DNA of 64,000 nucleotides from Actinobacillus suis ATCC 33415 (GCF_000739435.1 NZ_CP009159.1:1922001-1986000), one strand, 5' to 3'. Shown: positions 43,051 through 52,457, counted from the first letter of the stretch. The notes: generated by a model from the sequence alone, not told the origin. Made by a program: numbers and translations.

Positions 43051-44007
43051 TTACTCTAAAGTAATTGCGTCTTTGATTTTTTTCAGTGCCGCATTTTCTA
43101 ATTGGCGTACACGTTCGGCTGAAATGCCGTATTTATCCGCCAGATCTTGTAAAGTGGCTTTGTCTTCATCCAACCAACGGGTTTTAATAATATCTTGGCT
43201 ACGTTCATCCAAGGTCGCCAGCGCATAAGCCAATTGTGCAGTCGCTTCGCCCGTATGCTCTTCGTCTTCCAGTTCATCGGCAAAGTTTGAGCTATTGTCT
43301 TCAATATACATTGAAGGCGCATAAGCCTCGTCATCATCTTCACCGGCAGGCAAATCAAAACCTAAGTCTTGACCGGTCATACGAGATTCCATTTCTCGTA
43401 CTTCTTCAACCGAAACACCTAAATCCTCCGCCACTTTTTTGATTTCTTCTTCATTAAACCAAGCGAGACGATTTTTGTTTTTGCGTAGATTAAAGAATAA
43501 CTTACGTTGTGCTTTGGTGGTCGCCACTTTCACGATACGCCAATTTTTTAACACGTATTCGTGAATTTCCGCTTTCACCCAATGTACTGCAAAAGAGACT
43601 AAACGCACACCGACATTCGGATCAAAACGTTTTACCGCTTTCATCAAGCCAATATTCCCTTCTTGAATCAAATCGGCAAGCGGCAGCCCGTAACCCAAAT
43701 AACCGCGCGCAATATGAATCACGAAGCGCATATGCGAAAGAATAAGTTGTTTTGCCGCCTCTAAATCTTCATCATAATAATAACGTTCAGCCAGCTCTTT
43801 TTCTTGTTCGGCACTGAGAATCGGGTATTGATTTGCCATACGAATATAGCTGTCGAGATTCCCTTGCGGAACCGGCATTCCACCTTGCACTAAAGCAGGG
43901 TGCATCGCCTCACTCGGCTCGTTTTCTAGCACTTCTACTTCATCCGGCTCAATAATTTCTGCATCTTCTATCTCGTGTTCGTCAAATTTTCTCATCTTAT
44001 TTCTCAT
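43051..44007 (-). CDS. rpoH: RNA polymerase heat-shock sigma factor RpoH
   Basis: Sigma-32 directs heat-shock transcription. The RpoH box [15 protein letters not shown], region 2 ([18 protein letters not shown]) and the region 4.2 helix [15 protein letters not shown] are intact. The frame is 318 aa, about 35 more than E. coli, because an acidic stretch ([20 protein letters not shown]) precedes the conserved [11 protein letters not shown]. No Shine-Dalgarno supports the first ATG; the ATG of MHPALVQGG (codon 35) has GAGTGAGG before it and could be the true start. A -10-like TATAAT lies 21 bp before the first ATG (44028-44033). Confidence 0.93.
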   Translation of the reverse strand: MRNKMRKFDEHEIEDAEIIEPDEVEVLENEPSEAMHPALVQGGMPVPQGNLDSYIRMANQYPILSAEQEKELAERYYYDEDLEAAKQLILSHMRFVIHIARGYLGYGLPLADLIQEGNIGLMKAVKRFDPNVGVRLVSFAVHWVKAEIHEYVLKNWRIVKVATTKAQRKLFFNLRKNKNRLAWFNEEEIKKVAEDLGVSVEEVREMESRMTGQDLGFDLPAGEDDDEAYAPSMYIEDNSSNFADELEDEEHTGEATAQLAYALATLDERSQDIIKTRWLDEDKATLQDLADKYGISAERVRQLENAALKKIKDAITLE

Positions 44008-44086
44008 TGGCTAGTCATGACCCGTACATTATAACAGCGTTAGAATGATCCGGCGTGGATTTCTTACGAAAGCATTGGACGACAAT

Positions 44087-44124
44087 AAAAAAGCGGAGTT
44101 CCCGCCTGAGAAATCCGCTTTTTA
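44087..44124 (-). terminator. Terminator after the OPA transporter gene
   Basis: AAAAAGCGGA (44088-44097) pairs with TCCGCTTTTT (44114-44123). It lies between the transporter stop and the rpoH promoter. Confidence 0.8.
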
Positions 44125-44139
44125 AGTATATGAATTTAT

Positions 44140-45477
44140 TTAAGCTTTAATGGTTTTTTCTTCATGTTTTGCTAACACTAAATAACCCACCGCAGAAAAC
44201 ACGGAAAGCGCAGCAATTACTACATAAGACCAGAACCAACCGAAGTTATCCGCCATAATCGGCATAATCCAGTTTGCGCCCATATTACCGAGTAAATAGG
44301 CTGTCACACCAACAAAGCCGATCGCCGTACCGGCAACATTTAACGGCACAAAATTGATGGTGAGAATATTCACTATTAATTGCGGACCGTAAATCAACGC
44401 TCCCAAAATACCGCAAATCACCAACAATAACGGATAATTCGGCGTACCGCTTGCGGCAACATATTCATAAGCGAAAACAATACCCGCCATAATAAATAAG
44501 CCGATTGCCCCCATTTTTGCCATTTTATTCGGATATTTAACCGCTAGCCACGCAAACACCAATGACCCCGGAATCGCCACCCATTCTAAAACAGAAATCG
44601 CCATATGCGATTCGGCATCGCCCATTTTCGCCACTTCATGCAAATAAATCGGCATCCAGTCTTCTACGCCGAAACGAATAAAATAGAGCGCCACATTTAC
44701 CGCCGCCACCAGCAATAATGCCGGATTTAAAAACACATATTTCCAAATTAATTGCCAATAGCTCAGACTATTCTTTTCTTCTTCGGTTGCCACATTGGAT
44801 TCGCCCGCTTCACCATACATAGTACGTAACGAATCTAACCCCTCACCTTCAGGTGTGTCTCCACCGAATTTCCAACAAAACAGTGCAAAACATAGCACTA
44901 AAACAGCAGGCACTAAGAACGCCATTAACACATTACCGCTGGAAGGCACAATAAAGCCCATGGTGGTCATGGTTGCAATCATCATCGGTAACAATGCAGA
45001 CCCCATATTTTGCGAAATATTCCAACCGGCAATTGCCGCGCCACGGGTTTTGTTCGGATAGTAATTGGCAATCATACTTTGCGATGCCGGCGCTAATGCC
45101 CCTTGCACCACACCGCATAACACCAATAACACCGCAAGCGTAATAATTGAGGTATGGTAGAAACCGATCGTAATACAAATTACCGCACTTGCCGCCAAGC
45201 AAATAGCGAATAACTTACGCAAACTCACACGGTCGCCCAATGCCCCCATATAAAATTTTGCCAAGCCATAGGAAATGGTCAGACAGGACAGTAACATCGC
45301 AATATCCGCTTTTTCCCAGCCGTTGGTCACCATAATGGACTTCGACATAAGTTTAAAATTATTACGCACTAAATACGCACAGACATAGCCGAGAAATGCC
45401 ACAATAAAAATCATTTTTTGGCGTTTAAGAAAAGTAGCGAACTTTTCCGGCTCTTTTTGTTGGTATGCGAAAGTCAT
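44140..45477 (-). CDS. OPA-family MFS organophosphate transporter
   Basis: The 445-aa protein has 12 predicted TM helices of the organophosphate:phosphate antiporter family (GlpT, UhpT/UhpC, PgtP). LGYVCAYLVRNNFKLMS, SYGLAKFYMGALGDR and the RGAAIAGWNISQNMG block resemble PgtP most. It would exchange a phosphorylated C3 or C6 compound for phosphate. No sensor-regulator pair is adjacent, and the exact substrate cannot be read from the sequence. Confidence 0.85.
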   Translation of the reverse strand: MTFAYQQKEPEKFATFLKRQKMIFIVAFLGYVCAYLVRNNFKLMSKSIMVTNGWEKADIAMLLSCLTISYGLAKFYMGALGDRVSLRKLFAICLAASAVICITIGFYHTSIITLAVLLVLCGVVQGALAPASQSMIANYYPNKTRGAAIAGWNISQNMGSALLPMMIATMTTMGFIVPSSGNVLMAFLVPAVLVLCFALFCWKFGGDTPEGEGLDSLRTMYGEAGESNVATEEEKNSLSYWQLIWKYVFLNPALLLVAAVNVALYFIRFGVEDWMPIYLHEVAKMGDAESHMAISVLEWVAIPGSLVFAWLAVKYPNKMAKMGAIGLFIMAGIVFAYEYVAASGTPNYPLLLVICGILGALIYGPQLIVNILTINFVPLNVAGTAIGFVGVTAYLLGNMGANWIMPIMADNFGWFWSYVVIAALSVFSAVGYLVLAKHEEKTIKA

Positions 45478-45590
45478 AATGACTCCTTATCAAAAGAAAA
45501 ATGATTAACTGCGCGAAATTACAATAAATCGGAGTCTATTTGTCAAAATAAAAAAGTGAAATATTCGAACTACTCCGCAAATTAATTTAC

Positions 45591-45634
45591 CAAGCGGTCG
45601 AATTTGCAAAACTTTTTGCAAAATCAACCGCTTT
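45591..45634. repeat. Inverted uptake-signal pair before ssrA
   Basis: CAAGCGGT (45591-45598) faces ACCGCTT (45628-45634). The right arm lies within the ssrA promoter spacer. Confidence 0.6.
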
Positions 45635-45644
45635 CCATTAGAAT
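45616..45644 (+). promoter_or_regulatory. ssrA promoter
   Basis: TTGCAA (45616-45621), 17-bp spacer, TAGAAT (45639-45644). The start would fall about 5 nt before mature tmRNA. Confidence 0.75.
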
Positions 45645-45656
45645 TGCAAGACTTTT

Positions 45657-46022
45657 GGGGCTGATTCTGGATTCGACGGGATTAGCGAAGTCCAAGGTGC
45701 ACGTCGAGGTGCGGTAGGCCTCGTAAACAAACCGCAAAAAAATAGTCGCAAACGACGAACAATACGCTTTAGCAGCTTAATAACCTGCTCATAGCCTTAT
45801 CGCCTCAGCTTCCGCTCGTAAGACGAGGGCAACGATAAGTCACCCAAAACGAGATCGTGTGGACGCCGCCGTTTGAGGATCGAAACACTAAATTGAATCA
45901 AACTAGCTTATTTCTTGCGTGTCTGTCCGCTGGAGATAAGTGAAACTAAAGACCAGACTAAACGTGTAGTGCTGAAGATGGAGTAATTTCGGACGGGGGT
46001 TCAAATCCCCCCAGCTCCACCA
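45657..46022 (+). ncRNA. ssrA: Transfer-messenger RNA
   Basis: tmRNA rescues stalled ribosomes by tagging proteins for proteolysis. The 5' GGGGCTGATTCTGGATTCGA pairs with the 3' end ...CCCCCAGCTCCACCA, forming the alanyl acceptor; CCA is encoded at 46020-46022. The tag ORF at 45748-45780 starts on the GCA resume codon and reads ANDEQYALAA then TAA, as in Haemophilus influenzae. The 366-nt length is typical. Its 3' end is a common integration site, and mobile-element relics follow. Confidence 0.97.
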
Positions 46023-46054
46023 AAACACAGTTCGATAGAGTTCTATCAAATACG

Positions 46055-46092
46055 AAAAAGCCTTGAAAATAAACGTTTTCAAGGCTTTTTTG
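46055..46092 (+). terminator. ssrA terminator
   Basis: A 15-bp stem, AAAAAGCCTTGAAAA (46055-46069) with its complement (46076-46090), around a 6-nt loop. Confidence 0.9.
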
Positions 46093-46132
46093 TTCCTATG
46101 TAGTCCAATGTAAAACAATCACATCCAACAAA

Positions 46133-46197
46133 TTAAGTACCTAACTGGTATAATGGCATTATCGTTAGGTACTTAAACGTAAATGTTAAGTACCTAG
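46133..46197 (+). promoter_or_regulatory. Promoter flanked by three TTAAGTACCTA operators
   Basis: TTAAGTACCTAAC (46133-46145) and its exact inverse GTTAGGTACTTAA (46164-46176) flank an extended -10, TGGTATAAT (-10 hexamer 46149-46154). A third direct copy, TTAAGTACCTAG, is at 46186-46197, just before the integrase-like start. It looks like the autoregulated promoter or arm-site array of a lost mobile element. Confidence 0.75.
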
Positions 46198-46228
46198 CCT
46201 CTCGTAAATACTTGTGATAGGAGCATTT

Positions 46229-46300
46229 ATGGCAAAAGTTAAACCTTACAAAACAGGGGGGCCCTTTTTTACATTTATTTTGATATATAACTCAATTTGA
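46229..46300 (+). pseudogene. Truncated integrase-like gene start
   Basis: ATG at 46229, with GGAG at 46221 before it, opens MAKVKPYKTGG and then runs into unrelated codons and a TGA at 46298. MAKVKP is a common start of ssrA-linked tyrosine integrases. The sequence breaks at the G/C run (46255-46264), probably a rearrangement junction. The rest of the integrase is absent. Confidence 0.5.
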
Positions 46301-46318
46301 TAGTATTTATATATGTTA

Positions 46319-46468
46319 AGGGGTTATCCTAGATAACTAGGGGACATTCGAATTCAGTCAGAATAACCCCTATGAGAAACAGCCGTTTAAGCCACTATAA
46401 ACAAAATAAACTCATTGAACTATTTGTTGCAGACGTTACAGCACGGACAGCGTAAAGGTAAAATCTAA
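46319..46468 (+). mobile_element. IS1016-like insertion sequence remnant
   Basis: AGGGGTTAT (46319-46327) and ATAACCCCT (46363-46371) form an inverted pair like an IS end. The ATG at 46372 then reads MRNSRLSHYKQNKLIELFVA, a close match to the N-terminus of IS1016-type (IS1595 superfamily) transposases, ending at TAA 46455. From 46445 a second frame reads GQRKGK, a motif found further inside that transposase, so about 50 codons are deleted internally. Only a relic remains. Confidence 0.65.
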
Positions 46469-46519
46469 ATTTTCATTATATGCACCTAATAAAAAATTTT
46501 TTGCAAAACGACTACACTT

Positions 46520-47410
46520 TTACCCTTTCAGTACCTCTACTAACGCCTTAAACAGAGGTGTGTTTTGACGGCGGTTTGGATAGTAAAGATGATAGCCTTC
46601 ATAACTCATTGCGTAGTCATTTAAAACCTCTACTACTTCCCCACGTTCTAGCTCTTTTGCCATTCGATCTTTAGGCATTAAAGCTAAACCTAAATGGGAA
46701 AGACAGGCTTTTTTCACCAGAAAATTATTATTAACGACCAATCTTCCCGAAGGGGTAAATTTAATCACCTCTTTTGTTTTAGGAGAACGAAATTCCCAGA
46801 CAAACACGCCTTCAGAAGTCGGCATACGTACACATAAACATTTATGTTTGACTAAATCGCTGATTGTTTGAGGCGTACCATGTTTCTCTAAATATTGTGG
46901 GGTCGCCATTAGTGCCATTTGCATATCATCGGAAATCCGCACCGCGATCATATCTTGATCCACTTCTTTACCTAAACGAATTCCCGCATCAAACCGCCCA
47001 GCAACAATATCGGTAAATTTCATATCGCTCGTTAGTTCTAATTTAACTTCGGGATATTTTTCCATAAAAACCAACAATTTATCCCAAATGGCATACATAA
47101 AAGAATGATCTGCGCCGTTAATACGTAGCGTGCCGTTTAAAGTATCTCGAAAGGTGCTTAATGCATTCACATTGTCTTCAATACTTTCAAATAGCGGATA
47201 AAGTCGTTTAAAAAGCTGTTCTCCCGCTTCAGTCGTTGCAACACTTCTCGTGGTTCGATTAAACAGTTTAATTTTGAGCTGTTCTTCCAATTTACGCATT
47301 GAGTGGCTTAACGCCGATGTGGAAACGCCCAAACGTGCCGCCGCTTTGGTAAAACTGCCTGTTTGCGCTACGATAATAAAACTACGCAATTCGTTCATAT
47401 TGTCAATCAT
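46520..47410 (-). CDS. LysR-type transcriptional regulator, proposed master of the 47-59 kb regulon
   Basis: This LTTR (296 aa from ATG 47410, preceded by AAGGA) has the N-terminal winged HTH (FTKAAARLGVSTSALSHSMRKLEEQL) followed by IKLFNRTTRSVATTEAG, and a periplasmic-binding-like effector domain (about 90-295). It is divergent from the aldo-keto reductase gene. The dyad TTGAATTTTGTTCAA (47429-47443) lies directly before its start and recurs in three further promoters of the cluster, so it probably autorepresses and activates all four units. Close relatives are CrgA/DsdC-unrelated AaeR-like LTTRs of unknown effector. Confidence 0.9.
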   Translation of the reverse strand: MIDNMNELRSFIIVAQTGSFTKAAARLGVSTSALSHSMRKLEEQLKIKLFNRTTRSVATTEAGEQLFKRLYPLFESIEDNVNALSTFRDTLNGTLRINGADHSFMYAIWDKLLVFMEKYPEVKLELTSDMKFTDIVAGRFDAGIRLGKEVDQDMIAVRISDDMQMALMATPQYLEKHGTPQTISDLVKHKCLCVRMPTSEGVFVWEFRSPKTKEVIKFTPSGRLVVNNNFLVKKACLSHLGLALMPKDRMAKELERGEVVEVLNDYAMSYEGYHLYYPNRRQNTPLFKALVEVLKG

Positions 47411-47428
47411 CTCAAAATTCCTTGATTG

Positions 47429-47495
47429 TTGAATTTTGTTCAAAAGCGTATCAAATTATCCCCTACTAATCAAAACAATCTTGCTCATCTATAAT
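47429..47495 (+). promoter_or_regulatory. LysR-type promoter P1
   Basis: Dyad TTGAATTTTGTTCAA (47429-47443), 23 bp, -35 TAATCA (47467-47472), 17 bp, -10 TATAAT (47490-47495). It drives the aldo-keto reductase operon; the dyad also overlaps the lysR promoter region. Confidence 0.85.
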
Positions 47496-47526
47496 GCACT
47501 CATTCAAATCAAACAGGAGTAAAAAA

Positions 47527-48369
47527 ATGAAATCAGTGAAATTAAACAACGGAATTGAAATGCCAATGGTTGGCTTTGGTGTGTTCCAAGTGAGCGATGA
47601 AGACACTGAAAAAGCGGTTTTGGCAGCGTTAAAAGCAGGCTATCGTTTATTAGATACAGCAGCGGTTTATGGCAACGAGGCAGGCGTTGGGCGTGCAATC
47701 AAAGCAAGCGGTATTCCACGGGAAGAAATTTTCGTTACGACAAAATTATGGATTCAGCGTGAAAACGGCTACGAAAATACCAAAAAAGCGTTGGAAGATT
47801 CACTAAACCGCTTAGGTTTGGATTATGTGGATTTATATTTAATGCACCAACCGTTTGGCGATGTACACGAGCAATGGCGTGCGATGGAAGATTTATATAA
47901 AGCTGGCAAAGCCCGTGCGATTGGCGTGAGCAACTTCCATATGGATCGCTTAATGGATTTAATCACTTGCCACGACATTGTGCCTGCGGTAAACCAAATC
48001 GAAACGCACCCATTCTATCAACGTGATGCGGAAATCGCTTTCCATAAAGAACTCGGCATCGTGCAACAAGCGTGGGCACCGCTTGCAGAAGGTAAATTTG
48101 AGATTTTCAGCAACCCGATTTTAACCCAAATTGCCCAAAAACACGGCAAATCGGTGGCACAAGTGGTCTTGCGTTGGCTCAATCAACGTGGCGTGGCAAT
48201 TATTCCGAAATCGGTCAAAGTAGAACGAATGATTGAAAACCGTGCGATTTTTGATTTTACCCTTGATGAACAAGATTTAGCCCAAATCGCCACACTCAAC
48301 CGTGATGAAATCATCTTCAATCATCGTGATCCGAAAATGGTGAAATGGTTGGCGGAACACCGCGGATAA
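47527..48369 (+). CDS. Aldo-keto reductase
   Basis: The 280-aa protein (ATG 47527 with AGGAG before it) is an AKR close to the 2,5-diketo-D-gluconate reductase (DkgA/YvgN) group. The catalytic tetrad is Asp43 and Tyr48 (LLDTAAVYGNE), Lys73 (TTKLW) and His107 (LMHQP). The NADP-binding IPKSVKVERMIEN is present. It reduces aldehydes and ketones in the cytoplasm. It is the first gene under promoter P1. Confidence 0.93.
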   Translation: MKSVKLNNGIEMPMVGFGVFQVSDEDTEKAVLAALKAGYRLLDTAAVYGNEAGVGRAIKASGIPREEIFVTTKLWIQRENGYENTKKALEDSLNRLGLDYVDLYLMHQPFGDVHEQWRAMEDLYKAGKARAIGVSNFHMDRLMDLITCHDIVPAVNQIETHPFYQRDAEIAFHKELGIVQQAWAPLAEGKFEIFSNPILTQIAQKHGKSVAQVVLRWLNQRGVAIIPKSVKVERMIENRAIFDFTLDEQDLAQIATLNRDEIIFNHRDPKMVKWLAEHRG

Positions 48370-48439
48370 TAGGCAAGCGGTCGGTTTATGAAAAAACATT
48401 GCAAAAACCGACCGCACTTTTCCCCCAAAGGAGCAAATA

Positions 48440-50095
48440 ATGAAACCAACAAAATCTAAACTTTTTCCACTTTTATTACTTTCAGCCTCTATTTCAATGA
48501 CGACAATGAGCTACGCCGAAACGCAAGTTCAGGCAGGCAATAATATTGCGGTGGTGCAAACTCAAGCAGGTGCAGTGCAAGGTTATGTGCAAAATAGCGT
48601 GGTAACTTATAAAGGCGTGCCTTATGCCACCGCCGAGCGTTTTATGCCGCCGCAAAAAGTGGCGAACTGGCAAGGGGAAAAATTAGCCTTAACTTATGGT
48701 GAAGTCTGTCCGCAAGTGCCGATGGGCGGACGTTCGTTCTTCTTCACAGGCCCTGAAATGACGGAAGGCGAAAGCTGCTTAAATCTTAATGTTTGGTCGC
48801 CTTCGGTGTCAGACGGCAAAAAGCGGGCGGTGATGGTGTGGATCCACGGTGGTGGTTTTCAGTCGGGTGCATCTAACGATTTAAACAGCTATGACGGTGC
48901 AAACTTAGCACGCACAGGCGATGTGGTGGTCGTGTCGGTCAATCATCGTTTGAACGCTATGGGCTTTTTGGACTTGTCCGCTTATGGTGAGCAATATAAA
49001 AACTCGGCGAACTTGGGAATGCAAGATTTAGTCGCATCACTTGAATGGGTTAAAGAAAATATCGCTCAATTTGGCGGCGATCCGAATAATGTTACGATTT
49101 TCGGCGAAAGCGGTGGCGGTGCGAAAGTATTGACTTTAATGGCAATGCCGTCTGTAAAAGGTTTGTTTCATAAAGCTGTTGTACAAAGCGGTGCAGTGGA
49201 AAAAATGGGAATGACATTAACCTCCCAAAAAGTAAGTCGCCGTGTAGCGGAACTTACACTAGCAAATTTAGGCGTAAAATCAACCGCACTTGATAAGCTC
49301 AATAAGTTTACACCAGCGCAAATTAATGAAGCGGCAACCAAAGCTAATTTACAAACCGCAAAAGAGTTAGGTTTAACCGATTTATACAACCGAAATACAG
49401 CTTTATCTTGGGCGCCAACGCTTGACGGTAGCATTATTCCACAACAACCTGTAGGCGAAAAATACCCTGAAATCGCCAAAGATATTCCGTTGCTGATCGG
49501 TTCAAATTTAACGGAATGGGAAAGTTTTCCACTGCAAATGGATTTGCAAAATTCACAAAAAAGCAACCGCTTTACTTGGACTGAAAGTGAAACAATGGAT
49601 CGCTTAAAAGCCAAATATGGCAACAAAACCGATGAAATCGTGGCGGCGTTCCGTGCGGCTTATCCAAACCGAATGATTGCTGATGCTTTATATGTGGACA
49701 GTTTCCTGCGTACGCCAGCCTTAAAAACCGCACGCTTAAAAGCGGATCAACAAGGTGCGCCTGTGTATAACTATATTTTCAGTTGGGATACGCCAGTGTT
49801 TAACAGTGTGCCGATGAGTTATCACACCTCCGAAATCGCTTTTGTGTTCAATAACATAGAGCGTATGGCACAGGCGACAGGTGGTGGCAAAGATGCTCAA
49901 GCCCTTGCCGATAAAATGAGCCGTGCGTGGACAAACTTCGCTAAAACAGGCAACCCAAACGCCGAAGGTTTACCGCAATGGGACGCTTACACTCGTGAAA
50001 ATGGCAAGGTGATGATTTTTGATAATCAGCCTGAAGTGAAACAACATCACGATGAAAAATTGCAACGCTTATTAGCCCCGAATTATAACTTTTAA
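48440..50095 (+). CDS. Exported type B carboxylesterase
   Basis: The 551-aa protein has a Sec signal peptide (cleavage near MSYA-ETQ) and a full carboxylesterase/lipase domain: oxyanion HGGGF (136-140), nucleophile Ser224 in GESGGG, an acidic residue in SNLTEWESFP and the catalytic His in YHTSE. It resembles p-nitrobenzyl esterase (PnbA). The substrate is presumably a carboxylic ester in the periplasm. Haemophilus-type uptake words lie just before it (48411) and inside it (49283). Confidence 0.92.
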   Translation: MKPTKSKLFPLLLLSASISMTTMSYAETQVQAGNNIAVVQTQAGAVQGYVQNSVVTYKGVPYATAERFMPPQKVANWQGEKLALTYGEVCPQVPMGGRSFFFTGPEMTEGESCLNLNVWSPSVSDGKKRAVMVWIHGGGFQSGASNDLNSYDGANLARTGDVVVVSVNHRLNAMGFLDLSAYGEQYKNSANLGMQDLVASLEWVKENIAQFGGDPNNVTIFGESGGGAKVLTLMAMPSVKGLFHKAVVQSGAVEKMGMTLTSQKVSRRVAELTLANLGVKSTALDKLNKFTPAQINEAATKANLQTAKELGLTDLYNRNTALSWAPTLDGSIIPQQPVGEKYPEIAKDIPLLIGSNLTEWESFPLQMDLQNSQKSNRFTWTESETMDRLKAKYGNKTDEIVAAFRAAYPNRMIADALYVDSFLRTPALKTARLKADQQGAPVYNYIFSWDTPVFNSVPMSYHTSEIAFVFNNIERMAQATGGGKDAQALADKMSRAWTNFAKTGNPNAEGLPQWDAYTRENGKVMIFDNQPEVKQHHDEKLQRLLAPNYNF

Positions 50096-50106
50096 GGAAT
50101 AATCCA

Positions 50107-51216
50107 ATGAAAAAATCTGCAAAATTATCCTTAATTTTGACCGCTTGTGCGATGGCGGTGCAAAGTTTCGCCGCTCCGCTTTCCATTGAACAGCAAGGCA
50201 GTTTTGCCGTGGGTGGCACGGTGAAAACCAGTAGCGGCACTTATCAACCGCTGCCTGAAATCGCCAAAGGCAAAGAAAGCAATAACTTTATGGACGTATT
50301 TAGTGCGTCCATTCAGGCAGGCGGACAAACATTGCACGGCGACCACGCTAGCGTGTTCTACCAAATTCCAACCAATCCACGCTCTTATCCGTTGGTGTTT
50401 TTACACGGCGCAGGGCAATCTATGCGGACTTGGCAGACCACACCGGACGGTCGAGAAGGTTTCCAAAATATCTTTTTACGCAAAAACTACCCTGTTTATT
50501 TAGTGGATCAACCACGCCGTGGCTGGTCGGGACGTAGCACGGTGGACGCAGAAATCAAAGCTACACCGGACGATCAATTCTGGTTTGCCCAATTCCGTAT
50601 CGGCACTTACCCGAATTTCAATCAAGACGTTGCGTTCCCACAAGACGAACAGTCGCTTAACCAATTTTTCCGCCAAATGACCCCAAACACAGGCGCATTT
50701 GACGCAAAAGTCATCAGCGACAGCCTAGATCAACTGTTTAACCGCATTGGCAACGGCGTTTTGGTTACCCACTCGCAAGGAGGTATTGTCGGCTGGTTAG
50801 TCGGTATGCAAAGTGATAAAGTCAAAGGCATTGTGGCGTATGAACCGGGCAACTTCCCATTCCCTGAAGGAGAAGTGCCACCGACCATTACCAGTAAATT
50901 CGGCGACATCAAACCTGCGGTCGCCAGCCAAGCGGACTTTGAAAAACTGACCCAAATGCCGATTGTGATCTACTTCGGCGATTTCATCAGCGACAACTCC
51001 TCCAACAACCAAGGCGAAGACCAATGGCGCATCCGCCTAAGCCTCGCCAAACAATGGGCTGAAGTCGTGAACAAACACGGTGGTAAAGTAGAAGTGATCG
51101 AACTGCCGAAAGTCGGTATCAAAGGCAACACCCATTTCCCTATGTCTGATACTAATAATGCACAAGTAGCAGAGCATTTGGCGGAGTGGTTGAAGGAGAA
51201 GGGATTGGATAAGTAA
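50107..51216 (+). CDS. Exported alpha/beta hydrolase
   Basis: The 369-aa protein has a Sec signal (to about MAVQSFA-APLS). The alpha/beta-hydrolase fold shows FLHGAGQSMRTWQTT, the VDQPRRGWSGRS loop and the nucleophile elbow THSQGG, with a likely catalytic His in GNTHFPM. The substrate is unknown; it is an esterase-type protein 11 nt after the carboxylesterase gene. A full Actinobacillus-type uptake word lies in the signal-peptide codons (50140-50148). Confidence 0.88.
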   Translation: MKKSAKLSLILTACAMAVQSFAAPLSIEQQGSFAVGGTVKTSSGTYQPLPEIAKGKESNNFMDVFSASIQAGGQTLHGDHASVFYQIPTNPRSYPLVFLHGAGQSMRTWQTTPDGREGFQNIFLRKNYPVYLVDQPRRGWSGRSTVDAEIKATPDDQFWFAQFRIGTYPNFNQDVAFPQDEQSLNQFFRQMTPNTGAFDAKVISDSLDQLFNRIGNGVLVTHSQGGIVGWLVGMQSDKVKGIVAYEPGNFPFPEGEVPPTITSKFGDIKPAVASQADFEKLTQMPIVIYFGDFISDNSSNNQGEDQWRIRLSLAKQWAEVVNKHGGKVEVIELPKVGIKGNTHFPMSDTNNAQVAEHLAEWLKEKGLDK

Positions 51217-51293
51217 GGATTTGATGCCATCTGGAGTACGCCACTTGGATTAAAAAATAGAGCAATTATTGGAATACCAAGAAGGAAAGTATT

Positions 51294-52277
51294 ATGAAAT
51301 TAGGTATTGTTGGTACAGGTATGATTGTGCAAGATTTAATGCATATTCGTTCACATCTTCCTATCAAAAAATGGGCTATTTATGGTCGAAATCAAGAAAA
51401 AACATTGGAATTAGCACAAAAATATCAAATTTCTGATTATTTTTTTGATTATGCAGAGATGCTGCAGTCTGATATGGATACGTTATACATCGCTCTGCCT
51501 AATCATCTGCACTTTAGCTTTGCAAAACAAGCACTTAAAGCAGGTAAACACATTATTTTAGAAAAACCAGTGACATCAAATTATCAAGAATTTCAGCAAT
51601 TAAGAGCATTAGCTAAGGCTCAAGATAAAATTTTAATCGAAGCGGTTACGGTGCATTATTTGCCTGCTTATCTCAAAATTAAACAGCAACTCTCAGCATT
51701 AGGTAAAATCAAAATTGTGAGTTTAAATTATAGCCAATACTCTTCCCGATATGACCGCTTTAAAATGGGGGAAATTCTTCCTGCTTTTGCCCCTGAGAAA
51801 TCAGGTGGGGCATTGATGGACTTAAATGTCTATAACTTGCATTTTACAGTGGGTTTATTTGGTAAACCACAATCTTGTTTTTATGCTGCAAATATTGAAC
51901 GCAATATCGATACCAGCGGCATTATGTTGTTAGATTATCCAACATTTAAGGTTGTTTGTATTGGCGCTAAAGATTGTAATGCACCAGTGATGTTATCTAT
52001 TCAAGGCGATCAGGGTTGTATTACCGTCCCGATGCCGGCAAATGCGATGAACTACTTTGAGTTTGTGGATAACCGAGGGCAAAAGCAGGCATTTCAATTT
52101 GAGCAACAACATAGAATGTTTTATGAATTTCAACAGTTTATACAGATAATTGATCATCAAGATAGAAAAGTGGCAGAACAAATGCTTGATGTCAGTGAAG
52201 CGGTCTGTCAGCTAATGGAGCAAGCAAGAAAACAGCAAGGGATCATATTTGGCTGTGAGAAAAAAGATCATTTCTAA
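51294..52277 (+). CDS. Gfo/Idh/MocA-family oxidoreductase
   Basis: The 327-aa protein has an N-terminal Rossmann domain (LGIVGTGMIVQDLM), the EKPVTS motif with the catalytic Lys of this family, and a C-terminal alpha/beta domain. Members oxidise or reduce sugars, inositols or dihydrodiol-type compounds with NAD(P). It has no signal peptide. It ends the P1 operon; a terminator follows. Confidence 0.88.
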   Translation: MKLGIVGTGMIVQDLMHIRSHLPIKKWAIYGRNQEKTLELAQKYQISDYFFDYAEMLQSDMDTLYIALPNHLHFSFAKQALKAGKHIILEKPVTSNYQEFQQLRALAKAQDKILIEAVTVHYLPAYLKIKQQLSALGKIKIVSLNYSQYSSRYDRFKMGEILPAFAPEKSGGALMDLNVYNLHFTVGLFGKPQSCFYAANIERNIDTSGIMLLDYPTFKVVCIGAKDCNAPVMLSIQGDQGCITVPMPANAMNYFEFVDNRGQKQAFQFEQQHRMFYEFQQFIQIIDHQDRKVAEQMLDVSEAVCQLMEQARKQQGIIFGCEKKDHF

Positions 52278-52284
52278 TGATAAC

Positions 52285-52312
52285 AAGGGGGGGAATATAA
52301 GCCCCCCTTTAC
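52285..52312 (+). terminator. Terminator ending the P1 operon
   Basis: AAGGGGGG pairs with CCCCCCTT around a short AT loop, followed by T. Confidence 0.75.
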
Positions 52313-52390
52313 ACGTTATTTTTTGAAAATTATTCAATAATCTAAGCTTATACTATTTATCCAAATACATAGAAACCTCTCCGCACTTTG

Positions 52391-52457
52391 TTGAATTTAA
52401 TTCAATACCCTATTCACTTTTCCCTATCTAATCAAAACAATCTTTTTTCTCTATACT
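52391..52457 (+). promoter_or_regulatory. LysR-type promoter P2
   Basis: Dyad TTGAATTTAATTCAA (52391-52405), 23 bp, -35 TAATCA (52429-52434), 17 bp, -10 TATACT (52452-52457). It drives the hydrolase and cupin-CMD genes. Confidence 0.85.

Noticed and set aside
45903..46118. Minus-strand 71-aa frame across the ssrA 3' end
   Set aside because: It is antisense to tmRNA and its terminator and matches no protein; a shadow frame.
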